Shown: positions 45,571 through 54,856, counted from the stretch's first letter. The stretch: 64,000 nucleotides of DNA from Falsigemmobacter intermedius (GCF_004054105.1 NZ_SBLC01000003.1:62001-126000); one strand, 5' to 3'. Program-made: numbers and translations. The notes: generated from the sequence alone by a model not told the origin.

Positions 45571-46326
45571 TCAGGAGACGCGGAAGCCCTGGCCGAGATA
45601 GACGCGGCGGACATTTTCGTCCTGCACCACCTCGTCAGCGGTGCCGCTCATCAAGACTTTTCCGTCATGCAGAATATAAGCGCGGTCAACGATCTCAAGC
45701 GTTTCGCGGACGTTGTGATCGGTGATCAGCACGCCGATGCCACGGTCTTTCAGATCATGCACCAGGCCGCGGATATCGCCGACCGAAATCGGATCCACCC
45801 CGGCGAAAGGCTCATCGAGCAGCACATAGCGCGGCGAGGCGGCGAGGCAGCGCGCAATCTCAACCCGGCGGCGCTCCCCACCCGACAGCGCGATGGCCGG
45901 GGCTTCGCGCAGATGGGTGATGGAAAATTCGCTCAAAAGCTCTTCAAGACGCTCGCGCCGCGCGTGGCGGTCCGCGACGGCGATCTCAAGGACGGATTTG
46001 ATATTGTCCTCCACCGAGAGGCCGCGAAAAATAGAGACCTCCTGGGGCAGATAGCCAAGGCCGAGCCGCGCGCGGCGATACATCGGCAGGCCCGTGACAT
46101 CGTGATCATCCATCCGCACTTCGCCTGCATCGGGCTGAATAAGGCCCGCGACGCAGTAAAAGCTGGTGGTTTTGCCAGAGCCGTTCGGCCCCAGAAGGGC
46201 CACAACCTCGCCCCGGCCAAGATCGATGTTCACATCGCGCAGAACGGGACGTTTGCGGTAGCTTTTGGCCAGACCGCGGATCGACAGGCCGCCTCCGGGA
46301 TGCGGCTGACCGGAAGTTACGGCCAT
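45571..46326 (-). CDS. lptB: LPS export ABC transporter ATPase LptB
   Basis: 251 residues. Walker A is [14 protein letters not shown]-loop [22 protein letters not shown], signature [14 protein letters not shown], Walker [17 protein letters not shown] and H-loop [11 protein letters not shown]. It powers extraction of lipopolysaccharide from the inner membrane with LptF/LptG, passing it along LptC-LptA. It shares one base with lptA (TGATG). Confidence 0.97.
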   Translation of the reverse strand: MAVTSGQPHPGGGLSIRGLAKSYRKRPVLRDVNIDLGRGEVVALLGPNGSGKTTSFYCVAGLIQPDAGEVRMDDHDVTGLPMYRRARLGLGYLPQEVSIFRGLSVEDNIKSVLEIAVADRHARRERLEELLSEFSITHLREAPAIALSGGERRRVEIARCLAASPRYVLLDEPFAGVDPISVGDIRGLVHDLKDRGIGVLITDHNVRETLEIVDRAYILHDGKVLMSGTADEVVQDENVRRVYLGQGFRVS

Positions 46327-46838
46327 CAGTTCCCCGCCTTCGGTTCGGTGTTAAAGAGCGTTTTCACCCGGCCTTCCATCCGGCCGGTCCCGCTGCGCAG
46401 ATCTGCCACCAGGCGCTCACCCGCGATGGTGCTGGGGCCCTGGGTCAGAAGGACATCGCCGCTCATGACGAGGCCGCCGGTGGCAACATCATAGCGCGCC
46501 TCCCGGGCTTCTGCCGCATCCGCCGCCGTGACGATGGTCACACCGCCCTGGGCATGGATCTCTTTGATCTGCTGGCCCTCAGTGCCATAGATCACTTCGA
46601 CGCGCGGGGCGGTCAGGCGCATCTCGCCCTGGATGACCAGCACTTCGCCCTCCAGAATGGCCAGACCGGCGTCGCGGTCGATGCTCAGGGTCTCGGAGGT
46701 GACCTCAACCGGGGCACCGGGATCCTGCTTAAGGCCGCTGAACCCCACAGAGGTTCCCTGCGCCAGAGCGGCTCCGCTCAGGCCGGACAGAAGGGCAAGG
46801 GTCAGACCAGTGCGGCGAAGGGAATACATCAAAGCCAT
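46326..46838 (-). CDS. lptA: LPS transport periplasmic protein LptA
   Basis: 170 residues from the ATG at 46838, one base after the lptC stop. A signal peptide ([23 protein letters not shown]) is followed by an OstA-like beta-jellyroll: [40 protein letters not shown] and later [30 protein letters not shown]. It forms the periplasmic bridge that carries LPS to LptD. Gene order lptC-lptA-lptB supports the call. Confidence 0.93.
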   Translation of the reverse strand: MALMYSLRRTGLTLALLSGLSGAALAQGTSVGFSGLKQDPGAPVEVTSETLSIDRDAGLAILEGEVLVIQGEMRLTAPRVEVIYGTEGQQIKEIHAQGGVTIVTAADAAEAREARYDVATGGLVMSGDVLLTQGPSTIAGERLVADLRSGTGRMEGRVKTLFNTEPKAGN

Positions 46839-46839
46839 C

Positions 46840-47472
46840 TCACGGTGCGGAGGGGGGAGCGGAAGGGGAAGACGCGGATTGCGGCTGGTATAGCAGCCGG
46901 ACGCCGCCTTTGAAAACCACAACCTCGCCGCCCTTCGCGCCTGTGCGGGTCAGCTGCATACTGCCGGCCTCAAGCTGTGTTCCCGGGGCCTCTGCGCGGA
47001 TCTCACCGGGGGCTGTCAGGGCGCTGCGGTCAAGCTTGAGGTCAAGTTTCTCGGTGGTCATCAGATAGCCGCCGGCCGTGGTCAGCTGCACCGCTGTCTG
47101 CAGGGTCAGCTCTCCGGCGGTCGGCTCAATACGGGCGGTCTCAGCCACGGCGCGTGTCTCCTCCCCGGCAGGCGAGATCAGCCGCAGAACGGGCTCGGCC
47201 GCATGGGCGCCGGTCGCAGCACCCGGCCAGGCACGGGCAGCGGTGAAGAGGATCTCATCGCCCTCTTCGGTGACACCGGCATACTGCGGTGCGGTCAGCC
47301 GCGGATCGCGCAGCAGTTCCTCGATATCAACGGTGGCCCAAGGCAGGGCATCTTCCGGGTCGAGCGTGCGCGCCAGCAGAAAAACCGTCGACAACAGAGC
47401 AAGCGCCGTCAGCGGAAGGCCCACTTTCAGCAGGCTGACCAGTCGGGAATGGGCTTTATCGCGCTTGCGCAA
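46840..47472 (-). CDS. lptC: LPS export protein LptC
   Basis: 210 residues. It starts at TTG 47472 with GGAG upstream. One N-terminal membrane helix (VGLPLTALALLSTVFLLA, about 17-34) is followed by a periplasmic jellyroll domain ending around KGGVRLLYQPQ. Sequence identity in this family is low; the call rests on topology, position before lptA and strand-rich repeats. It links LptBFG to LptA. Confidence 0.88.
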   Translation of the reverse strand: MRKRDKAHSRLVSLLKVGLPLTALALLSTVFLLARTLDPEDALPWATVDIEELLRDPRLTAPQYAGVTEEGDEILFTAARAWPGAATGAHAAEPVLRLISPAGEETRAVAETARIEPTAGELTLQTAVQLTTAGGYLMTTEKLDLKLDRSALTAPGEIRAEAPGTQLEAGSMQLTRTGAKGGEVVVFKGGVRLLYQPQSASSPSAPPSAP

Positions 47473-47494
47473 ACTGCGGGCTCCGGTGTTTCGC

Positions 47495-48109
47495 TCAGTG
47501 CTGGAAGATATCGGCGGAATTGTCCCAGCCCATCAGATCAAGCTCGGCCCGGATCGGCAGAAAGTCAAACAAACGCTGCGCGAGATCGCTGCGGTCTTCG
47601 CGGATCAGCCGCTCTTCAAGAGCGGCTTTCAGCCGGTGCAGATAAAGAACATCCGAGGCCGCATAGCTCATCTGTGCCTCGGTCAGCGTGGCCGCCCCCC
47701 AGTCTGAGGTCTGCTGCTGCTTGGAGATATCCACGCCGATCATCTCCGTGAGCAGATATTTCAGCCCGTGGCGGTCGGTATAGGTGCGGATCAGACGGGA
47801 GGCGATTTTGGTGCACCAGGCATTGACGCAAAGCGTGCCGAAGGCCTGCTTCAGAATCGCAATATCGAAGCGGCCATAATGAAAGAGCTTGGTGACCTGC
47901 GGATCGGCCAGCAGCGCCTGAAGGCGCGGGGCCGAGGTCTGACCCCGCTCGATCTGAACCAGATGCGCCGAGCCGTCGCCAGAGGAAAGCTGCACAAGGC
48001 AGAGACGGTCGCGGCGCGGATCAAGGCCAAGGGTCTCGGTGTCGATGGCCACAACCGGGCCCAGATCCAGCCCCTCGGGGAGGTCATTGCGGTACAGATG
48101 AAGGGTCAC
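47495..48109 (-). CDS. Ribonuclease D-like 3'-5' exonuclease
   Basis: 204 residues from GTG 48109, with GGAG 9 bp upstream; an ATG at 48262 would add an Ala/Pro-rich stretch not seen in the family. The DEDD exonuclease motifs are AIDTETLGLD (21-30), LFHYGRFDIAILKQAFG and SYAASDVLYLHRLK. It lacks the HRDC domain of full-length RNase D, like the short form common in alphaproteobacteria. Probably trims tRNA or other RNA 3' ends. It is upstream of lptC with 22 bp between. Confidence 0.88.
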   Translation of the reverse strand: MTLHLYRNDLPEGLDLGPVVAIDTETLGLDPRRDRLCLVQLSSGDGSAHLVQIERGQTSAPRLQALLADPQVTKLFHYGRFDIAILKQAFGTLCVNAWCTKIASRLIRTYTDRHGLKYLLTEMIGVDISKQQQTSDWGAATLTEAQMSYAASDVLYLHRLKAALEERLIREDRSDLAQRLFDFLPIRAELDLMGWDNSADIFQH

Positions 48110-48254
48110 GCTGGCGCTCCGGCTGGCATCGGGGGAACTGACTTTTCGCATAGCGCCGCCAGGGCAGGGGGTCAACGCGCCCCGTGCCCCGGGACCGGCA
48201 GCCGCAGCCGCATCGGCAAGTCGCCGCGCGGCGGGTGTTTTGCGTCCGGTGATT

Positions 48255-49652
48255 TTACGCATCGGGTCCTCCGCGAATGATCAGCGCCAGCCCCGCCGCA
48301 TCAAACCGCGCCTTCAATGCGCTCAGGGCCTCTGTTGCCGTGATGTCCCAAAGCCGCGCCGCTGTCAGATCAAGGGTGACGGGGGCGGTGTGATCGCTTT
48401 CACGAATGGCTGCAAAAAGATCCGGGGCCGAGGCAAAGAACAAAGGCCCGCTGAGACTATAGACATCCCCGTCGCGCCGGAGCTGTGCCGAATGCGCCAG
48501 CGTGGCCGTGAAAAAGACCGCGCTCGTCAGCACGCCACAGAGCACACCAAGCGAGAGGTTATGGGTGAAAATGGTCACCGCCACGGTGATCAGCATCACG
48601 ACAGCCGAAAGGCGCGGCATGATGTGGAGCCGGCGCAGCGAGCCCCAGTCAAAGGTATCCACCGAGACCAGGATCATAATCGCCACCAGCGCCGCCACAG
48701 GCACCGCCGCGATCACATCCTTCAGCGCCACCATCAGCACCAGCAAAAGCCCGCCCGCGGCCAGGGTCGAAAGCCGCCTGCGTCCGCCGTATTTCACATT
48801 CGAGACGGTCTGCCCGATCATGCCACAGCCTGCGATGCCGCCAAAAAGGCTGGCCGCGATATTGGCAAGGCCCAGTCCGCGCGCTTCGGCATCGGGGTTT
48901 GAGGTGGTCTTTGTCAGATCATCCACCACCCGCGCTGTCATCAGCGATTCCAGCAGCCCCACCATGGCAATCGCAAGCGCAGGCAGGAAAATGATTTTCA
49001 ACAGATCTAAGGAGAGGCTGACCTGCGGCAGCGCAAAGACCGGAAGGCCTGAGGGAAGCGCCCCCAGATCGGCCACCCGCGCCACCGGCAGGCCCGCGAT
49101 TTCCGCCAGCAGCGTCAGCACCACCACACAGATCAGCGGGGCCGGGATTGCGGTGGTCAGACGCGGCATCACCAGAATGATCGCAAGCCCGAAGGCCATC
49201 ATCGCCAGGCCCAAAGGCCCCGCGCTGAGAATATGGGGAAGCTGGGCTGCAAAGATCAGCACCGCCAGCGCATTCACAAAGCCCGTCCGCACCGGGTTTG
49301 AGACAAAACGCATCAGACTGCTGAGACGCCCGAAGCCAAAGGCCAGTTGAAACAGGCCCGCCAGCAGACCGGCGGCAAAGAGATAGTCAACGCCATGCTC
49401 TTTCACCAGCGGCGCCACCACCAGCGCCACAGAGCCTGCGGCGGCAGAGATCATCGCCGGACGCCCGCCAAAGACAGCGATTACCAGCGAAATGATGAAA
49501 GAGGCATAAAGTCCGGTCGCCGGATCAATCCCGGCGGTGAAGGAAAAAGCGATAACCTCAGGGATCAGGGCAAAAGTTGCCACCGCCCCGGCAAGGATCT
49601 CGCGCAGCGGATTGGCCTGCCACTGACGCAGATAGGTTTGAAGAACGGGCAT
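48255..49652 (-). CDS. SulP family anion transporter with STAS domain
   Basis: 465 residues from the ATG at 49652. About 11-12 membrane segments; [36 protein letters not shown] is the SulP entry motif, and [42 protein letters not shown] the conserved core. A short C-terminal STAS domain follows (about 390-460). SulP proteins carry sulfate, bicarbonate, dicarboxylates or other anions; the substrate is not evident. The STAS part is trimmed compared with larger members. Confidence 0.9.
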   Translation of the reverse strand: MPVLQTYLRQWQANPLREILAGAVATFALIPEVIAFSFTAGIDPATGLYASFIISLVIAVFGGRPAMISAAAGSVALVVAPLVKEHGVDYLFAAGLLAGLFQLAFGFGRLSSLMRFVSNPVRTGFVNALAVLIFAAQLPHILSAGPLGLAMMAFGLAIILVMPRLTTAIPAPLICVVVLTLLAEIAGLPVARVADLGALPSGLPVFALPQVSLSLDLLKIIFLPALAIAMVGLLESLMTARVVDDLTKTTSNPDAEARGLGLANIAASLFGGIAGCGMIGQTVSNVKYGGRRRLSTLAAGGLLLVLMVALKDVIAAVPVAALVAIMILVSVDTFDWGSLRRLHIMPRLSAVVMLITVAVTIFTHNLSLGVLCGVLTSAVFFTATLAHSAQLRRDGDVYSLSGPLFFASAPDLFAAIRESDHTAPVTLDLTAARLWDITATEALSALKARFDAAGLALIIRGGPDA

Positions 49653-49790
49653 CAAAAAGGCCTGGGTCGTTAGGGTCCGGCGGATCAGCGGCCGGAAGAG
49701 CCACCCGGGCTCGCACCGGGTCCTTGCGGATGGGCTTTGATAGCGGCTGGCCGGGGGCAGGCCAATGCCCGAAGAGGACGCAGGGACATG

Positions 49791-49816
49791 AAAAAACCGC
49801 CCCGAGGGGCGGTTTT
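49791..49816 (-). terminator. Terminator of the tRNA-Glu genes
   Basis: Minus-strand stem aaaaccgccc/gggcggtttt followed by more T residues, 9 bp after the tRNA-Glu 3' end. Confidence 0.85.
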
Positions 49817-49824
49817 CAGCAAAG

Positions 49825-49899
49825 TGGCAGCCCGTAGGGGAGTCGAACCCCTCTTTTCAGGTTGAAAACCTGACGTCCTAACCGATAGACGAACGGGCC
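49825..49899 (-). tRNA. tRNA-Glu (anticodon TTC), copy 1
   Basis: 75 nt with encoded CCA. Anticodon stem TCAGG/CCTGA holds TTTTCAA (anticodon TTC); T arm gaggGGTTCGACTcccct. Identical in sequence to the copy at 49960-50034. First acceptor pair is G-T. Confidence 0.97.
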
Positions 49900-49909
49900 A
49901 CTTTTGCGT

Positions 49910-49927
49910 CTTCTGATCTCTCAGAAG
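49910..49927 (-). other. Hairpin in the tRNA-Glu spacer
   Basis: Perfect 7-bp stem CTTCTGA/TCAGAAG with a 4-nt loop between the two tRNA-Glu genes; likely a processing or pausing structure. Confidence 0.45.
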
Positions 49928-49959
49928 TTATGGTGCGGCATTTCATCCGCGCTCAGAAC

Positions 49960-50034
49960 TGGCAGCCCGTAGGGGAGTCGAACCCCTCTTTTCAGGTTGA
50001 AAACCTGACGTCCTAACCGATAGACGAACGGGCC
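49960..50034 (-). tRNA. tRNA-Glu (anticodon TTC), copy 2
   Basis: 75 nt, identical to copy 1, with a 60-bp spacer between them. Confidence 0.97.
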
Positions 50035-50198
50035 ATCTGCTCTGTGAGGCGGTTTCTACGGAGAACGCCTGCCGCCCGCAAGAGAAAAAATCGCGAAATG
50101 TGAAATTTTTCCAACGACTTGTCAGAGCGGCAGAGAGGGTATTGGAAAAACGAAAAAACCGCCTGAAAGGGCGGGTGCGGATGGATCTGAGAGAAAAC

Positions 50199-50273
50199 TG
50201 GCTGGGGTACTAGGATTCGAACCTAGGAATGTCGGTACCAAAAACCGATGCCTTACCACTTGGCGATACCCCA
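50199..50273 (-). tRNA. tRNA-Gln (anticodon TTG), copy 1
   Basis: 75 nt with encoded CCA. TGGGGTATC at the 5' end; anticodon stem TCGGT/ACCGA holds TTTTGGT (anticodon TTG); T arm ctaGGTTCGAATcctag. Identical to the copy at 50334-50408. Confidence 0.97.
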
Positions 50274-50333
50274 ACCGGGAGGCCTTTTATAGAGGCCGCA
50301 TTTCCAATCTGCAACGGGTGCAGAGAAGAAAGT

Positions 50334-50408
50334 TGGCTGGGGTACTAGGATTCGAACCTAGGAATGTCGGTACCAAAAACCGATGCCTTACCACTTGGCG
50401 ATACCCCA
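50334..50408 (-). tRNA. tRNA-Gln (anticodon TTG), copy 2
   Basis: 75 nt, identical to copy 1; spacer again exactly 60 bp, with a small hairpin GGCCT/AGGCC (50281-50297). Confidence 0.97.
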
Positions 50409-50561
50409 ACCTTTGAAGCAGTTTGACCGTTGCTCCGTCGGTGTGAGGGGTGTTTAGCCAAGGCTCAGACTGGCCGCAAGAGGAAAAATCCCATAACTTC
50501 GCGTTGCTTGCGGAAATTCTTTCTGACATCTGCGAAGGCTCAGCAAAATAAGGCCGGTGAC

Positions 50562-51737
50562 ATGGATAAGCGCGATGTGGTGATTTTGGGTGCCGGTGCG
50601 GCGGGCCTCTTTGCGGGGATTGAAGCCGCGCGGCGCGGGCGCTCGGTGCTGGTGATTGACCATGCGGCCAAAGCGGCGGGAAAGATCCGCATCTCCGGGG
50701 GCGGGCGGTGCAACTTTACCAATCTCGGGATCGCGCCTGACCGCTATCTCTCTGATAACCCGCGTTTTGCCCGCTCCGCGCTCAGCCGCTATACCCAGCA
50801 CGACTTCATTGCGCGGATGCAGGGCTGGGGCATCGCCTATCACGAAAAGACGCTGGGGCAGCTCTTTTGTGACGGTAAGGCCGATCAGGTCATCGATGCG
50901 CTTTTGCGCGATCTGGGGGCGGCCGGCGGGGAGCTGGCCTGCGGTGTCTCGATCAGCGATGTCTCTTATAACGGGCGCTATATTATAGCGACCTCGCGGG
51001 GGGTGGTCTCGGCAGAGAAGCTGGTGGTGGCGACCGGCGGGCGCTCGATCCCGAAGATGGGGGCGACCGGCATCGGCTATGATCTGGCGCGGCAGTTCGG
51101 GCTGAGGATCGTGGCGACCCGGGCGGGCCTTGTGCCGCTGACCTTCTCGGATGCCCTGCGCGAAGAGATGGCTTCGCTTGCAGGTCTGTCGCTCGAGGCG
51201 GTGGTCAGCAGCGGGAAGGCGGCTTTCCGGGAGGGGCTTCTTTTCACCCACCGGGGTCTTTCCGGCCCGTCGATCCTGCAGATCTCAAGCTATTGGCGCG
51301 AGGGAGAGACGATCCGGGTGGATTTCATGCCGGGTCAAGATGTTGCGGCAAAGATCGCAGAGGTGAAGCGGGGCGCGGGCGGGCAGATTACCGGCAATGC
51401 GCTGGCAAAGCTCTTTCCCGCGCGGCTGGCGAGTCAGCTGGCGTCCTGGGCCGGGACGACGGGGCGGATTGCCGATCTGAAGGCGGCGGATCTGCAGCGG
51501 CTGGCAAAGACGCTCGGCGGTTTTGAGATCAGCCCCATGGGGACTGAGGGCTACCGCACCGCAGAGGTGACGCTGGGCGGTGTGGACACCCGCGACCTTG
51601 ATGCAAAGACCATGGAGGCCCGTGGCCAGCCTGGACTTTATTTCATCGGCGAGGTGGTCGATGTCACGGGCTGGCTGGGGGGCTATAACTTCCAGTGGGC
51701 CTGGTCATCGGGCTGGGCGGCAGGGCAGGCGGTGTAA
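50562..51737 (+). CDS. BaiN/HI0933-like flavoprotein oxidoreductase
   Basis: 391 residues from the ATG at 50562. The FAD-binding dinucleotide motif is VVILGAGAAGLFAGIEAARRG (5-25), then AGKIRISGGGRCNFTN, the family hallmark, and VVATGGRSIPKMGATGIGYDLARQFG. The end GLYFIGEVVDVTGWLGGYNFQWAWSSGWAAGQAV closes the FAD domain. Family members are often annotated as NAD(P)/FAD-dependent oxidoreductases; most have no proven reaction. Divergent from the tRNA-Gln genes. Confidence 0.92.
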   Translation: MDKRDVVILGAGAAGLFAGIEAARRGRSVLVIDHAAKAAGKIRISGGGRCNFTNLGIAPDRYLSDNPRFARSALSRYTQHDFIARMQGWGIAYHEKTLGQLFCDGKADQVIDALLRDLGAAGGELACGVSISDVSYNGRYIIATSRGVVSAEKLVVATGGRSIPKMGATGIGYDLARQFGLRIVATRAGLVPLTFSDALREEMASLAGLSLEAVVSSGKAAFREGLLFTHRGLSGPSILQISSYWREGETIRVDFMPGQDVAAKIAEVKRGAGGQITGNALAKLFPARLASQLASWAGTTGRIADLKAADLQRLAKTLGGFEISPMGTEGYRTAEVTLGGVDTRDLDAKTMEARGQPGLYFIGEVVDVTGWLGGYNFQWAWSSGWAAGQAV

Positions 51738-52174
51738 ACAACCTCCCTCTCTCTTCTTATAAGAGCTGCGGGAAAGGCGGTCCGGCGGTGATCTTCGGCC
51801 GGGTCCCCCTATGCCTCGCCGCAGCACCTCTTCAGGAAGGGTCTTCTGTGGCAGATCAGAAGGGGGGAGGCTATAAGGCCGCTCCCCTTGCGCTCCGGAA
51901 AGGTCCGGGGCTTTGGTCCTCGCTGTCGGGCGGTCCTGCTTTGTCACTCTGCGCAGGGTCGGGACTTTCAGGGGTGAGACGACGTTTTTCCGAAGTTTCC
52001 GACCCTGACAGCCGCTGTTCAATTTCCGGCGAGAGGGGGCTGGTTTTCGCAATCGGCATTTGCTGCACACTTTCCACCCCGAGTGCGCGCCGCTATGATA
52101 CGGGCGAATTTCAATCCGGCCGCCCCTGGGGCGGGCCGCAGAAAGGTCGGGCAAACCGGCTGAGGGGGCAGACG
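51738..52174. other. 437-bp gene-free region before the SPOR lipoprotein gene
   Basis: Longest gene-free stretch in the window. It contains a long inverted repeat CAGGGTCGG (51954-51962) / CCGACCCTG (51999-52007) around a 36-bp loop. A weak promoter TTTCCA-17-TATGAT has its -10 near 52094-52099. No T-tract terminator for the flavoprotein gene is obvious. It could hold a leader RNA or small RNA; open frames here look like chance. Confidence 0.5.
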
Positions 52175-53026
52175 ATGGCAGGGCGCAATGCGCGTGCGTG
52201 GATTCTTGCGGCCGGCGCTCTGGCCGTTCTCAGTGGTTGCCTTGAGGGTGCGTCGTCCACCGACAGCGCCCCGGTCTCCTCCGGCGGCACCACCCGTGTG
52301 GTGGAGCGTGACACTGAAGCACCGGATGTCTTTCAGAAGTCGGACATGGGCCTCTGGGATGGCCGCCCCTCGCTTGGCGGTGTCTGGGTTGCCTATCCGG
52401 GGGTGAAAGACCCTGAGCGGGTGATCATCCGCAATCCGGCCAATGGCAAATTCGTCATCGGTGCGCTCTTCCGCCGCGAGCGTGAGATGCCGGGGCCGAA
52501 ACTTCAGGTCTCCTCCGATGCCGCAGCCGCACTTGAGATGCTGGCTGGTGCACCCGTGAAACTCGATGTCACCGCACTGCGCCGGGAAGAGGCCCCGGTC
52601 GCGGTGGCCCCGGTCGCGGTGGCCCCGGCGGCGCCGGTGCTCGATCAGGCTGAGACCATCGCGACTGAGGCCCTGCCTGCGGGTGCTGCTCCGGCCACCG
52701 CCCCGACGGCTGCGGTAACGCCTCAGGCGCGTCCCGCCCAAGCGGCGGCCCCTGCAGCCGCTCCGGCCGCGCCCCGTGCGGCTCCGGCAGCGACCTCGGG
52801 GCGCAACCTTGTGCAGATCGGGATCTTCAGTGTTGAGGCAAATGCCCGCAGCGCCGTCTCTCAGCTTGGCAAAGCCGGTGTGAAAGCCGAAGTTCGCCAG
52901 GAAAGCAGCCAGGGCAAGACCTTCTGGCGCGTGACCGCCGGTCCGGCGGAGGCCGCCGGTCGGGATGCTCTGCTCGGCAAGGTCAAAGCTGCCGGCTTTA
53001 AAGATGCCTATTTCGTCTCGCGCTGA
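52175..53026 (+). CDS. SPOR domain lipoprotein (RlpA-like central region)
   Basis: 283 residues from the ATG at 52175. Lipobox LSGC gives Cys22. The central part (about 60-135: GLWDGRPSLGGVWVAYPG...RVIIRNPANGKFVIGALF) resembles a reduced RlpA double-psi barrel. An Ala/Pro linker (140-205) contains a duplicated EAPVAVAPVAVAP block. The C-terminal SPOR domain (RNLVQIGIFSVEANARSAVSQL...AYFVSR, about 208-283) binds denuded peptidoglycan at the septum. It is upstream of dacA and tmk. Probably outer-membrane anchored and division-linked. Confidence 0.88.
   Translation: MAGRNARAWILAAGALAVLSGCLEGASSTDSAPVSSGGTTRVVERDTEAPDVFQKSDMGLWDGRPSLGGVWVAYPGVKDPERVIIRNPANGKFVIGALFRREREMPGPKLQVSSDAAAALEMLAGAPVKLDVTALRREEAPVAVAPVAVAPAAPVLDQAETIATEALPAGAAPATAPTAAVTPQARPAQAAAPAAAPAAPRAAPAATSGRNLVQIGIFSVEANARSAVSQLGKAGVKAEVRQESSQGKTFWRVTAGPAEAAGRDALLGKVKAAGFKDAYFVSR
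52591..52628 (+). repeat. 15-bp tandem repeat in the SPOR lipoprotein gene
   Basis: The unit ggccccggtcgcggt occurs twice in direct succession (52591-52605, 52606-52620) plus a partial third copy, encoding the repeated Pro-Val-Ala-Val-Ala in the linker. Likely prone to length change. Confidence 0.75.
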
Positions 53027-53072
53027 GCGCGGGACGGTTACGTTACGGCCCGGATTTACGAAGGAACCTGCC

Positions 53073-54233
53073 ATGAAACCTCTCCGCCTGATTCCCGCTC
53101 TGGTGCCTGCGGTCGCGGCAGCGCTTCTTGCCAGCACCGCCTTCGGCTTTGAAACCCGGGCAAAAGCGGCCTGGGTCTATGATATGACCACGGGCTCGGT
53201 GCTGCTGGAGAAAGATGCGCATCGCGCCCTTCCGCCGGCCTCGATGTCCAAGCTGATGACCCTTTATATCCTCTTTGAGGCGGTCCGCGATGGTCGCGTG
53301 TCGATGGATACGGAGTTCTCGGTGTCGAGCAAAGCCCGCGCGATGGGCGGCTCGACGATGTTCCTGAACGAGCAGGACCGTCCCACGGTCCAGGATCTGA
53401 TCCGCGGCATTATCGTCAATTCGGGCAATGACGCCTGTGTTGTGGTGGCCGAAGGTCTGGCAGGCAGCGAAGAGGCCTTTGCGAAACTCGCGACCGAGCG
53501 GGCGCGCGCGCTGGGAATGGCTGATACCACCCTCGCCAATTCCTCGGGCTGGCCGCATCCGGAGCATCGGATGTCGATGAGCGATCTGGGCATTCTGGCG
53601 CAGCGCCTCATTGAGGATTTCCCGGAATATTACCCGATCTTCTCGGAGACGCATTTTAACTACAAAGACCGCGCCCCGGCCAATGCCCGCAACCGCAACC
53701 CGCTGCTGAGCCTGGGTGTCGGCGCGGATGGTCTGAAAACCGGCCATACCGCTGAGGCAGGCTACAGCCTTGTCGGCTCGGTCAAACAGGGCGACCGCCG
53801 GCTGATCTTCGTCATCTCGGGCCTTGAGACCGAAGTGGCGCGGGCCGAAGAAAGCGAGCGCATCACCAACTGGGCCTTCCGTCAGTTCAGTCTGCGCACC
53901 ATCGCCAATGAAAAGATGCGCGTGGCCGAAGCGCCGGTCTTTCTGGGCGAAGCGGCCAGCGTTGGCCTGATTGCTGCTGAGAACGTGCAGGTTCTGGTGC
54001 CCGCCACCCCCGGTAAGGGCGTGACCGCCCGGGTGGAATGGCAGGGGCCGCTTCATGCGCCGCTGAAAGCGGGGGACCGGGTGGGCGAGCTGATCGTCTC
54101 GGTGCCGGATATGCCTGAGCTGCGCAGCCCCGTGCTGGTCGAAGCCGATGTGCCGAAGGCGGGCTTCCTGAACCGTCTGACCACGGCGGTTTCGGTGCTC
54201 GGTGGTCGTGCGGCCTCGAAGCTGGTCTTCTGA
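53073..54233 (+). CDS. D-alanyl-D-alanine carboxypeptidase (PBP5-like)
   Basis: 386 residues from the ATG at 53073 (GAAGGA upstream). Signal peptide (MKPLRLIPALVPAVAAALLASTAFG) precedes the S11 peptidase motifs: SMSK with Ser57 and Lys60, SGN (117-119) and KTG (222-224). A C-terminal PBP5-like beta domain and an amphipathic tail (FLNRLTTAVSVLGGRAASKLVF) would anchor it to the inner membrane. It trims the terminal D-Ala of pentapeptides. Symbol dacA/dacC cannot be fixed. Confidence 0.93.
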   Translation: MKPLRLIPALVPAVAAALLASTAFGFETRAKAAWVYDMTTGSVLLEKDAHRALPPASMSKLMTLYILFEAVRDGRVSMDTEFSVSSKARAMGGSTMFLNEQDRPTVQDLIRGIIVNSGNDACVVVAEGLAGSEEAFAKLATERARALGMADTTLANSSGWPHPEHRMSMSDLGILAQRLIEDFPEYYPIFSETHFNYKDRAPANARNRNPLLSLGVGADGLKTGHTAEAGYSLVGSVKQGDRRLIFVISGLETEVARAEESERITNWAFRQFSLRTIANEKMRVAEAPVFLGEAASVGLIAAENVQVLVPATPGKGVTARVEWQGPLHAPLKAGDRVGELIVSVPDMPELRSPVLVEADVPKAGFLNRLTTAVSVLGGRAASKLVF

Positions 54234-54235
54234 GC

Positions 54236-54856
54236 GTGCTGTCAGCGGGTAAGGGGCTGTTCATCAGCTTTGAAGGGATCGACGGCTCGGGAAAATCCAC
54301 CCAGGCCCGTCGTCTGGCGGAAACTCTGCGGGCTGAGGGTCATGAGGTGGTTCTGACCCGCGAGCCGGGGGGCAGCCCCGGTGCGGAAGAGATCCGCCGC
54401 CTGGTGCTGGAGGGCGAGGCGGACCGCTGGTCTGCTGAGACTGAGCTTTTGTTGTTCACCGCAGCGCGGCGTGATCACCTGGAGCGCACCATCCGCCCGG
54501 CGCTGGCGCGGGGGGCTTTGGTGATCTGTGACCGCTATGTCGATTCGACCCGCGTCTATCAGGGCGTCACGCGCGGCGATCTGCGCGCGACGGTGGATGC
54601 TTTGCATGAACTGGTGATCGGCCAGGACCCGGATCTGACGCTTCTGATCGATATTGACCCTCAGGAGGGGCTGTCCCGGGCCGTCGCCCGCGCCGGGGGG
54701 GAGCAGCGTTTTGAGGATATGGGCCTCGCGATGCAGGCGCTGATGCGCGGCGCCTTCCTCGATCTGGCAGCCACCGCGCCGCAGCGCTTTCGCGTCATCG
54801 ACGGGGCGGGAGATGCCGATACCGTGGCCGGGCGTGTGCGGGCCGCGCTGGGCTGA
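54236..54856 (+). CDS. tmk: Thymidylate kinase
   Basis: 206 residues starting at GTG 54236, 2 bp after the carboxypeptidase stop. P-loop FEGIDGSGKST (12-22), the DRY-like CDRYVDSTRVYQG, and lid region around ARAGGEQRFEDM. It phosphorylates dTMP to dTDP. In relatives holB usually follows; here msrA follows instead after a 76-bp gap with a GGCAGCG/CGCTGCC hairpin (54863-54883). Confidence 0.95.
   Translation: MLSAGKGLFISFEGIDGSGKSTQARRLAETLRAEGHEVVLTREPGGSPGAEEIRRLVLEGEADRWSAETELLLFTAARRDHLERTIRPALARGALVICDRYVDSTRVYQGVTRGDLRATVDALHELVIGQDPDLTLLIDIDPQEGLSRAVARAGGEQRFEDMGLAMQALMRGAFLDLAATAPQRFRVIDGAGDADTVAGRVRAALG

Noticed and set aside
46326-46922. Longer lptA start at 46922
   Set aside because: It would overlap lptC and place a soluble stretch before the signal peptide; the ATG at 46838 follows the lptC stop by one base.
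48110-48262. N-terminal extension of the RNase D-like gene to the ATG at 48262
   Set aside because: Ala/Pro/Arg-rich extension is foreign to the family; GTG 48109 has GGAG at good distance and gives the usual 204 residues.
49825-50408. Repeated blocks looking like a repeat array
   Set aside because: They are tandem tRNA-Glu and tRNA-Gln genes; no CRISPR-like repeat-spacer array exists in the window.
51705-52154. 149-codon minus-strand frame in the gap before the SPOR lipoprotein
   Set aside because: Arg/Pro/Ser-rich chance composition, no ribosome site and overlap with the flavoprotein gene end.
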